Source: Asanoa iriomotensis
Lineage (GTDB): Bacteria > Actinomycetota > Actinomycetes > Mycobacteriales > Micromonosporaceae
DNA length: 64,000 bases
NCBI RefSeq assembly: GCF_016862515.1
Contig: NZ_BONC01000037.1
Coordinates: 16,708-80,707, forward strand
Direction: 5' to 3'
The notes under the pieces are model-generated. The model was given only the letters and a program-made list of their open reading frames with translations. It was not told where the DNA came from and did no database searches. Positions 49,349 to 56,333 of the stretch are shown piece by piece (within the stretch, counting starts at the first letter, position 1; every line of letters begins with the position of its first letter). The position numbers were made by a program, and so were the translations under genes.

Positions 49349-50202
49349 TGCTTCGCGATTACGCTGAACTGGTACGCGCACCCGCCGGGCTCTCCGTGCC
49401 GGGTGACGTGGTGGCCGGCGCGGCGGCCGCGGGTGTCCTGGGCGCCCGCACGCCCGCCCTCGCCGGCTCGTCCGTCCTGCTCTACTGGGCCGGTATGGCC
49501 GCCAACGACTGGGCCGACCGGACCCTCGACGCCACGGAGCGCCCGGAACGCCCGATACCCAGCGGCCGGATCGCGCCCGCGCAGGCACTGGCGGTGGCGG
49601 TCGGGCTGACCGGGGCGGGCGTCGGCCTGGCCGCGCTGGCCGGCGGCCGCCGGGCGCTCACGGTCGCACTCCCGCTCGCCGGCGCCGTGTGGGCGTACGA
49701 CCTCAAGGCGAAGAACACCCCCGCGGGCCCGGCCGTGATGGCCGCGTGCCGGGGACTCGACGTCCTGCTGGGCGCCACCGGCGGGCGCACGACCCGGGCT
49801 CTCCCGGCCGCGCTCCTGGTGGCCGCGCACACGTACACCGTCACCGCCCTGTCCCGAAAAGAGGTCTCCGGCGCCGACCACGCGCTGCCGGTCGCCACGC
49901 TGGTCGGCACCGCCGCCGTGACCGCGGCCGCCGTCCGCTCACACCGGCAACGGGGCTGGCGTGCCCTGGTGCCGGCCGCGCTGGCCGGCTGGTACGCGGC
50001 TCGCTACGGCGCCGCCCAGGTCCGGGCCGCGGCCGACCCGTCGGCGCCGACGGTCCGCAAGGCGGTCGGCGCCGGCATCACCTCGTTGCCGGCGCTCCAG
50101 GGCGCGCTGGCCGCGGGCGCGGGTGCGCCGGCACCGGGAGCGCTGGTCGCGGCCGCCATGCCGCTGGCCCGGCGGCTGACCCGGAAGGTGGCGGCCACAT
50201 GA
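49348..50202 (+). CDS. eboC: UbiA-like prenyltransferase, EboC / SCO3242 family
   Basis: This 284-residue integral membrane protein of the UbiA superfamily shows LVRAPAGLSVPGDVVAGAAA, then YWAGMAANDWADRTLDATER with the first aspartate-rich N-D-xx-D motif, and RPERPIPSGRIAPAQAL. A weaker second motif is seen around VWAYDLKAKNTPAGPAVMAA. Several membrane helices follow. UbiA proteins move a prenyl chain from diphosphate to an acceptor. With the polyprenyl synthase gene at the operon end, a prenylated cyclitol-type intermediate is an attractive inference. ATG shares one base with the ino1 stop, and ATGA couples it to the next gene. Confidence 0.87.
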   Translation: MLRDYAELVRAPAGLSVPGDVVAGAAAAGVLGARTPALAGSSVLLYWAGMAANDWADRTLDATERPERPIPSGRIAPAQALAVAVGLTGAGVGLAALAGGRRALTVALPLAGAVWAYDLKAKNTPAGPAVMAACRGLDVLLGATGGRTTRALPAALLVAAHTYTVTALSRKEVSGADHALPVATLVGTAAVTAAAVRSHRQRGWRALVPAALAGWYAARYGAAQVRAAADPSAPTVRKAVGAGITSLPALQGALAAGAGAPAPGALVAAAMPLARRLTRKVAAT

Positions 50203-51041
50203 GGTTCGGCTACGGCACCAACGGCTTCGCCAACCACCGGCTCGACGACGCCCTCGCGGTGATCGCCGACCTGGGCTACGAGGGCGTCGCGCTCACCCTC
50301 GACCACGACCACCTCGACCCGTTCGCGCCGGGCCTGCCGGCCCGGGTGGACGCGGTCGCCAACCGGCTCGCCGAGCTGGGCCTGGGCGTCGTCGTCGAGA
50401 CCGGGGCCCGCTACCTGCTCGACCCCTGGCACAAGCACGCGCCGACCCTGCTGCACGACGACCCGACGCTGCGGGTCGAGTTCCTCCGCCGGGCCGTCGC
50501 GGTCGGCGCCGACCTGGGCGCCGAGGCGGTCTCGTTCTGGAGCGGCATCCGCCCGCCCGCCGTCGACCCGGACACCGCCTGGGACCGCCTGGTCGACGGC
50601 TGCGCCGCCACGCTGAAGACGGCACAGGAGCGGGGCGTCACGCTCGGCTTCGAGCCGGAGCCCGGCATGTTCGTCGAGGACATCGCCGGCTGGCGCCGGC
50701 TGCACGAGGCGCTCGGCGCACCGCGGGCGTTCGGCATCACCCTCGACATCGGACACTGCCGGTGCCTGGAGCCCGACCCGGTGCCGGACTGCGTCACCGC
50801 GGTCGCCGACCACCTGGTCAACGTGCAGATCGACGACATGCGCCGGGGCACGCACGAGCACCTCGAGTTCGGCACCGGTGAGATCGACTTCCCGCCGGTG
50901 CTGCGCGCCCTCGACGCGGCCGGCTACACCGGCCTGGTCGCGGTCGAGCTGCCCCGGCACTCGCACGCCGCGCCCGACGTCGCCGCGCGGTCCATCGACT
51001 TCCTCCGCAAAGCCGCCGAGACGGGAGAGGAGCCGCGATGA
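50199..51041 (+). CDS. Sugar phosphate isomerase/epimerase-like TIM-barrel protein
   Basis: This 280-residue AP-endonuclease-2/xylose-isomerase-like barrel begins RFGYGTNGFANHRLDDALAV. Metal-ligand candidates lie in LGFEPEPGMFVED, ITLDIGHCRCLEPD and VNVQIDDMRRGTHEHLEFG, and EIDFPPVLRALDAAGYTG and VAVELPRHSHAAP follow. These Glu/Asp/His positions are those of inosose dehydratase and related isomerases. Next to an inositol-phosphate synthase, action on a cyclitol or ketose is likely. ATGA overlaps couple it to eboC and eboA. Confidence 0.85.
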   Translation: MRFGYGTNGFANHRLDDALAVIADLGYEGVALTLDHDHLDPFAPGLPARVDAVANRLAELGLGVVVETGARYLLDPWHKHAPTLLHDDPTLRVEFLRRAVAVGADLGAEAVSFWSGIRPPAVDPDTAWDRLVDGCAATLKTAQERGVTLGFEPEPGMFVEDIAGWRRLHEALGAPRAFGITLDIGHCRCLEPDPVPDCVTAVADHLVNVQIDDMRRGTHEHLEFGTGEIDFPPVLRALDAAGYTGLVAVELPRHSHAAPDVAARSIDFLRKAAETGEEPR

Positions 51042-51649
51042 AACCCGACGAACTGCGTGCAGCGCTGCCACCGGCCGCGGTGGGCTGGGTCGACGAAGCC
51101 GTTACCCAGATCGAGGTCGACCCGGGTGCGATCGCCCGGCTGTTCCCCCGCGCGGCCCGGGCCTGCGGCCGTGCGCCCCTCGGGGACGCACCTGGCTGGA
51201 CCGCCGACGAGGCCGCCCGCGCGCTCCTGCTCAAAGCACTCCCCGGCGACGTGGTGGCCGGCGAGGCGGACCGGCTCTACCGCTTCGGCGACGCCGACGA
51301 GAAGCGCGCCGTGCTGCGGGCGCTGCCGCTGCTGCGGATCGGCGAGGCGGGCGTGCCGCTGCTGCACGACGCGATCCGCACCAACGACACCCGCCTGGTC
51401 GGCGCCGCCCTCGGCCCCTACGCCGCCCACCTGGACGCCGCCACCTGGCGGCAGGCGGTGCTCAAGTGCGTGTTCATGGGCCTGCCGTTGTCCATCGTGG
51501 ACCGCCTCGACGAGCGCGGCGACGAGGAGCTGCGGGTGATGCTCGCCGGGCTGGCGGAGGAACGGGCCGCCGCCGGGCGGCCGATGGCGGCCGACGCCAC
51601 CGGGCTGCTCAACCGGTTGTCCGGCACAGCGTTGCGGAAGGAGGCGTGA
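51038..51649 (+). CDS. eboA: EboA-domain protein
   Basis: This 203-residue soluble helical protein has EboA-type content: WVDEAVTQIEVDPGAIARLF, FPRAARACGRAPLGDAPGW, RFGDADEKRAVLRALPLL and KCVFMGLPLSIVDRLDERG. This last stretch, with HEAT-like helices and the PL-x-x-V-x-G/D-L-D motif, is characteristic of EboA. The biochemical role is unknown; in cyanobacteria the ebo set is needed to place a scytonemin precursor in the periplasm. It is coupled on both sides by overlaps of four and one bases. Confidence 0.85.
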   Translation: MKPDELRAALPPAAVGWVDEAVTQIEVDPGAIARLFPRAARACGRAPLGDAPGWTADEAARALLLKALPGDVVAGEADRLYRFGDADEKRAVLRALPLLRIGEAGVPLLHDAIRTNDTRLVGAALGPYAAHLDAATWRQAVLKCVFMGLPLSIVDRLDERGDEELRVMLAGLAEERAAAGRPMAADATGLLNRLSGTALRKEA

Positions 51650-52500
51650 TGCGCATCTTCGACCCACACATCCACATGACCTCGCGCACCACCGACGACT
51701 ACGAGCGGATGGCGGCCGCCGGGGTGCGGGCGCTCGTCGAGCCCGCGTTCTGGCTGGGCCAGCCGCGCACCTCGGTCGGCTCGTTCACCGACTACTTCGA
51801 CGCGCTGGTCGGCTGGGAGCCGTTCCGGGCGAGCCAGTTCGGCATCCGCCACCACGCCACCATTGCGCTGAACCCCAAGGAGGCCAACGACCCCCGCTGC
51901 GCCGGCGTGCTCGACGTGCTGCCCCGCTACCTCGAGAAGGACCGCGTGGTCGCGGTCGGCGAGATCGGCTACGACTCGATGACCGCCGAGGAGGAGACCG
52001 CGTTCGCCGCGCAGCTCCAGCTCGCCATCGCGCACGAGCTGCCGGCCCTGGTGCACACGCCGCACCGGGACAAGGCGCGGGGCACGCAGCGCAGCATCAA
52101 GGTGGTCGCGGAGTCCGGCATCGAGCCCGGGCGCGTGGTCATCGACCACCTCAACGAGGTGACCGTGGCGACGGTCAAGGACTCCGGCTGCTGGGCCGGT
52201 TTCTCGATCTACCCCGACACCAAGATGTCGCCGCCGCGGATGGTCGAGATCCTCAAGGAGTTCGGCACCGAGCGGGTGCTGGTGAACTCCGCCGCGGACT
52301 GGGGCCGCTCCGACCCGCTGCTGACCCGCGCGACGGTCGACCTGATGCTGGCCAGCGGGTTCACCGATGACGACGTCGACCTGGTGTTCTGGCGCAACCC
52401 CGTCGAGTTCTACGGGCAGTCCGGCAAGTTGGAGCTCGACGACGATGACGCACCGGAGAAGCTGTTCGAGGGCAACTCGATCCTGCGCGGAGGCAGCTGA
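51649..52500 (+). CDS. eboB: TatD-like metal-dependent hydrolase, EboB
   Basis: This 283-residue amidohydrolase-superfamily protein begins MRIFDPHIHMTSRTTDDY, whose H-x-H binds metal. Further ligands lie in VVAVGEIGYDSMT (glutamate), PALVHTPHRDKA and VVIDHLNEV (histidines), and LVNSAADWG (aspartate). It matches the EboB subgroup of TatD-type enzymes more than DNase TatD, because it sits between eboA and eboE. The natural substrate is unknown. Its ATG shares one base with the eboA stop, and its stop shares one base with the eboE start. Confidence 0.88.
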   Translation: MRIFDPHIHMTSRTTDDYERMAAAGVRALVEPAFWLGQPRTSVGSFTDYFDALVGWEPFRASQFGIRHHATIALNPKEANDPRCAGVLDVLPRYLEKDRVVAVGEIGYDSMTAEEETAFAAQLQLAIAHELPALVHTPHRDKARGTQRSIKVVAESGIEPGRVVIDHLNEVTVATVKDSGCWAGFSIYPDTKMSPPRMVEILKEFGTERVLVNSAADWGRSDPLLTRATVDLMLASGFTDDDVDLVFWRNPVEFYGQSGKLELDDDDAPEKLFEGNSILRGGS

Positions 52501-53687
52501 TGCGGCTGCGTCATCGCGACGGCCAGACCGTCCACCTCAGCTACTGCACCAACGTGCACCCCGCGGAGGACTTCGCCGGGATCGTCGCCCAGCTCGACAC
52601 GTACGCCGTCCGCGTCCGTGAACGGCTCGGCGCAGACCTGCTCGGCCTCGGCCTGTGGCTGCCCGCCCCGGTCGCGGCCGAGCTGGCAAACCAGGGCCGG
52701 CTGCGCCGGCAGCTGCGGGCCGAGCTGGACGCCCGGGGCCTGGAAGTGGTCACGCTCAACGGTTTCCCGTACCGGTCGTTCCACGCGCCCGTGGTCAAGC
52801 AGGCGGTCTACCACCCCGACTGGACGACCCACGAGCGCCTCGACTACACCCTCGACCTGGCCCGGGTGCTGCTCGACCTGATGCCCGACGACGCCAGCCG
52901 GGGCTCCATCTCCACGCTGCCGTTCGCCTGGCGGACGCCGTGGGACCAGGCCCAGGCGGGCGCCGCCGAGCGCACCCTGGAGCGGCTGAGCTCCGGCCTC
53001 GCCCGGATGGCCTGGGAGACCGGCCGGGCCGTACGCGTGGCACTGGAACCCGAACCCGGCTGTGTCGTGGAGTCCACCGCGCAGGCGGTGCGCCACCTGG
53101 CCAACGTCGACACCGACCGGATCGGCGTCTGCCTCGACCTGGCCCACCTCGCCTGCGCCTGGGAAGACCCGGCCGAAGCCGTCGGCCGCCTGCGCTCCGC
53201 CGGCATCCCGGTGGTCAAGGTGCAGGTCTCGGCGGCGCTGGAGGCGGCCGACCCGGTCGGCGCGCGCGACACCCTGCGGGAGTACGTGGAGCCCCGCTTC
53301 CTGCACCAGACCCGGTCCGCCGCCACCGCGGCGGTCGCCGACCCGGCCGACCCGGCGAGCGCGGCCGACGACCTCGACGAGGCGCTCGACCGCGGTCTCG
53401 ACGGCGCCTGGCGGGTCCACTACCACGTGCCGCTGCACGCCGAGCCCATGCCGCCGCTGACCTCGACGGTGCCGGTGCTCAAGGCCGCGCTCGGCGAGCT
53501 GGTCGGCGGCGCCAAGGCGCTCTGTGACCACCTCGACGTCGAGACGTACACCTGGGGCGTGCTGCCCCCCGCCCGCCGCCCGGCGGGCGACGCGGCGCTG
53601 GCGGACGGCATCGCCGCCGAGCTCGCCTTCGCCCGGGAAACCCTGGTCGGCCTGGGCCTGTCCGAGACCGCTGGAGCGCGCTCATGA
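52500..53687 (+). CDS. eboE: EboE, xylose-isomerase-like metabolite traffic protein
   Basis: This 395-residue TIM-barrel protein has the typical EboE opening HLSYCTNVHPAEDFAGIVAQ, then GLWLPAPVAAEL, VVTLNGFPYRSFHAPVVKQ, VALEPEPGCVVEST and IGVCLDLAHLACAWEDP, and a C-terminal WRVHYHVPLHAEPMPPLTST. Glu, Asp and His residues at the barrel mouth fit metal-dependent sugar isomerase chemistry. The name 'metabolite traffic' comes from genetic studies of ebo clusters, not from a known reaction. ATGA links it to eboF. Confidence 0.9.
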   Translation: MRLRHRDGQTVHLSYCTNVHPAEDFAGIVAQLDTYAVRVRERLGADLLGLGLWLPAPVAAELANQGRLRRQLRAELDARGLEVVTLNGFPYRSFHAPVVKQAVYHPDWTTHERLDYTLDLARVLLDLMPDDASRGSISTLPFAWRTPWDQAQAGAAERTLERLSSGLARMAWETGRAVRVALEPEPGCVVESTAQAVRHLANVDTDRIGVCLDLAHLACAWEDPAEAVGRLRSAGIPVVKVQVSAALEAADPVGARDTLREYVEPRFLHQTRSAATAAVADPADPASAADDLDEALDRGLDGAWRVHYHVPLHAEPMPPLTSTVPVLKAALGELVGGAKALCDHLDVETYTWGVLPPARRPAGDAALADGIAAELAFARETLVGLGLSETAGARS

Positions 53688-55090
53688 GTCCCACACCCCT
53701 GGTCGTCGTCAACGTCGTCGGCCTGACCCCGCGGCTGCTCAAGCGGATGCCCCGGCTGCGCGGCGTCGCCGAGCGCGGTTTCGAGGCGGAGCTGGGCACC
53801 GTGCTGCCCGCGGTCACCTGCTCGGCGCAGGCCACGTTCCTCACCGGCGAGCCGCCCTCCGGGCACGGCATCGTCGGCAACGGCTGGTACTTCCGCGACC
53901 TCGGCGAGGTCTTCCTCTGGCGGCAGCACCACGCGCTGATGGGCGGCGAGAAGGTCTGGCAGGCCGCCCGCCGGGTCCATCCGGGTTACACGGTGGCCAA
54001 CGTCTGCTGGTGGTACGCGATGGGCGCCGACGTCGACTGGACGGTCACGCCCCGGCCGATCTACTACGCGGACGGCCGCAAGGAGCCCGACTGCTACACG
54101 GACCCGCCGGAGCTGCACGACGAGCTGACCGGTGCGATCGGCGACTTCCCGCTCTTCACCTACTGGGGACCCAACGCCGGCATCGCGTCGTCCCGGTGGA
54201 TCCGCCGGGCGGCCGAGCAGCTGCTGGCCACCCATCTGCCCGACCTGACCCTGGTCTACCTGCCGCACCTGGACTACGACCTGCAGCGCCACGGCCCGGG
54301 CGCGCCGCAGGCGGCCGCCGCCGCGGCGGCGCTGGACGCCGAGATCGGCCCGTTGCTCGACGCCGCCGAACGGCGCGGCGCGACCGTGGTGGTGCTCTCG
54401 GAGTACGGCATCACCGACGTGTCCCGCCCGGTCGACGTCAACCGCCTGCTGCGGTCCGAGGGGCTGCTGCGGGTCTACACCCAGGACGGCATGGAATACC
54501 TGGACCCGTGGACCTCGCGGGCGTTCGCGGTGGCCGACCATCAGATCGCGCACGTGTACGTGAAGGACAAGGCGGACCTGGCGGCGGTACGCAAGCTGTG
54601 CGAGGCGCTGCCCGGCGTCGCCGAGGTCCTCGACGGCGACGGCAAGCGGGCCGCCGGTCTCGACCACGAGCGGGCCGGCGAGCTGGTGCTGGTCGCCGAG
54701 CCGGACGCCTGGTTCACCTACTACTACTGGCTCGACGACGCCCGCGCGCCCGACTTCGCGCGGCTGGTCGAGATCCACCGCAAGCCCGGGTACGACCCCG
54801 CGGAGCTGTTCTTCGACCCGGAGAACCCGGGGAAGGCCAAGGGGCGCGCCGCGGTCGCGCTGGCCCGCAAGAAGCTCGGCATGCGCTACCTGATGAGCGT
54901 GGTCGGGCTCGACGCGGGCGCCCGGGCGGTGCGCGGGTCGCACGGCCGGCTGCCGGCGGATCCCGCCGACGGTCCGGTGCTGCTCTGCTCCGACCCGACG
55001 GTCGCGCGGGAACGGTTCGCCGCGACCGAGGTCAAGGATCTGTTGCTGCGCTTGGCCGGGGTGAGTCCGGCTGGTCCCAAGGAGGGCTGA
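53684..55090 (+). CDS. eboF: Alkaline-phosphatase/nucleotide-pyrophosphatase-like protein, EboF
   Basis: This 468-residue alkaline-phosphatase-superfamily protein begins PLVVVNVVGLTPRLLKRMP, with the first metal aspartate replaced by Asn-Val in this strand. The nucleophile region is VTCSAQATFLTGEPPSGHGI, followed by GNGWYFRDL, LVYLPHLDYDLQRHGPGAPQ (metal site Asp/His) and VVVLSEYGITDVSRPVDVNR. This matches EboF-type phosphodiesterases. There is no signal peptide, so the reaction is cytoplasmic. It probably hydrolyses a phosphate ester made within the pathway. ATG is coupled to eboE, and the stop shares one base with the polyprenyl synthase start. Confidence 0.88.
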   Translation: MSPTPLVVVNVVGLTPRLLKRMPRLRGVAERGFEAELGTVLPAVTCSAQATFLTGEPPSGHGIVGNGWYFRDLGEVFLWRQHHALMGGEKVWQAARRVHPGYTVANVCWWYAMGADVDWTVTPRPIYYADGRKEPDCYTDPPELHDELTGAIGDFPLFTYWGPNAGIASSRWIRRAAEQLLATHLPDLTLVYLPHLDYDLQRHGPGAPQAAAAAAALDAEIGPLLDAAERRGATVVVLSEYGITDVSRPVDVNRLLRSEGLLRVYTQDGMEYLDPWTSRAFAVADHQIAHVYVKDKADLAAVRKLCEALPGVAEVLDGDGKRAAGLDHERAGELVLVAEPDAWFTYYYWLDDARAPDFARLVEIHRKPGYDPAELFFDPENPGKAKGRAAVALARKKLGMRYLMSVVGLDAGARAVRGSHGRLPADPADGPVLLCSDPTVARERFAATEVKDLLLRLAGVSPAGPKEG

Positions 55091-56157
55091 TGACGGTCGA
55101 CGTCCGACCCATGGACGCCGCGGAGCTGCGCGCGCGGTTCGACGCCGAGCTGGCCGCGTTCCTGGAACGCCAGGATCCGGACTGGCCCGACGGCGCGCCG
55201 CGCGGCGTCTTCACGACGCTGCACCGCTTCGTGCTGGCCGGCGGAAAGCGGCTGCGGCCGCTGTTCTGCTACTGGGGTTGGCGTTCGGCCGGGGGTGCCG
55301 ACGGCGCCCCGATCATCGCGGCGTCGGCGGCGCTGGAGCTGTTCCACGCGTTCGCCCTGATCCACGACGACATCATGGACGGCAGCGACCGCCGGCGGGG
55401 CGAGCCGTCGGTGCACCGGCTCTTCGCGGACCTGCACACGCGCTCCTCGTGGCGGGGCGACCCGGCCTCGTACGGGCGCAACACCGCTCTGCTCTGCGGT
55501 GACCTCTGCGCGGCCTGGGCCGACCAGATGTTCCACGAGTGCGGGCTCTCCGCGGAGCAGGTGCACAAGGGGTACGGCGTCTTCGCGATCATGCGTACCG
55601 AGGTGATCGCCGGGCAATATCTCGACCTGGTGTCCGGTGTCGGCGACGGCTCGGTGGCCAGCGCGCTGACCGTGATCCGGATGAAGGCCGCCCGCTACAC
55701 GGTGACCCGGCCGCTGCAGATCGGCGCGGCGCTGGCCGGTGCCGACGAAGAGGCGCTGGCGGCCTTGGCGTCCTTCGGCGACCCCCTGGGCGACGCGTTC
55801 CAGCTCCGCGACGACGTGCTCGGCGTGTTCGGCGACCCGGCGGTGACCGGCAAGTCGATCCTCGACGACCTGCGCGAGGGCAAGCCCACGGTGATGATGG
55901 CGCTGGCCCGAGGCAGTGCGGACCGTGAACAGCAGCGCCGGCTCAAGGAGCTGTTCGGCAACCCCGACCTCGATCCGGCGGGCGCGGCCGAGCTCCGGCA
56001 GATCATCATCGACACCGGCGCCCTGGACCGGATCGAGCAGATGATCAAGGTGCGCACGGATGCGGCAATGGGCGCCCTCGCGGACGCACCGGTCTCGGCC
56101 GAGGCCCTTCCGGTGCTCACCGCCTTGGCGGCAGAGGCCGTCGACCGGCAGCTCTAG
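55090..56157 (+). CDS. Polyprenyl (geranylgeranyl-type) diphosphate synthase
   Basis: This 355-residue trans-prenyltransferase has substrate-binding GGKRLRPLFCYW, the first Asp-rich motif HDDIMDGSD (D93, D94, D97) and the second motif QLRDDVLG, a DDxLG form common in actinobacteria. The residues before the first motif (F-A-L-I-H) suit a C15-C20 product; chain length is an inference. The start at 55090 shares one base with the eboF stop; AAGGAGGG lies four bases upstream. As the last gene of the operon it can supply the prenyl donor for EboC. A hairpin follows directly. Confidence 0.92.
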   Translation: MTVDVRPMDAAELRARFDAELAAFLERQDPDWPDGAPRGVFTTLHRFVLAGGKRLRPLFCYWGWRSAGGADGAPIIAASAALELFHAFALIHDDIMDGSDRRRGEPSVHRLFADLHTRSSWRGDPASYGRNTALLCGDLCAAWADQMFHECGLSAEQVHKGYGVFAIMRTEVIAGQYLDLVSGVGDGSVASALTVIRMKAARYTVTRPLQIGAALAGADEEALAALASFGDPLGDAFQLRDDVLGVFGDPAVTGKSILDDLREGKPTVMMALARGSADREQQRRLKELFGNPDLDPAGAAELRQIIIDTGALDRIEQMIKVRTDAAMGALADAPVSAEALPVLTALAAEAVDRQL

Positions 56158-56160
56158 CCC

Positions 56161-56186
56161 CACTTTTCGCCGGATCGGCAAAAGTG
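56161..56186 (+). terminator. Terminator of the ebo-like operon
   Basis: CACTTTT-C-GCCG pairs with CGGC-AAAAGTG (about 11 pairs with one bulged C and a three-base loop), starting three bases after the stop codon. Confidence 0.7.
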
Positions 56187-56333
56187 ATGCCATGTGCGAC
56201 AGAAGCTATAGACACATGTCCCTGAACTAATTTACTGTGTCGACCACCGCGGTTTACAGGATTGGAATCCGCTACGGCTGAAGGCGCGACGGCGCGCGCC
56301 CTGCCTGGCAAGAGCGTCAGGAAGGGACTGTCC

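Noticed and set aside
53524..55089. Plus-strand frame joining upstream codons to the polyprenyl synthase
   Set aside because: It is merely open in the frame alternate to eboF. The synthase begins at ATG 55090, which shares a base with the eboF stop and has AAGGAGGG upstream.
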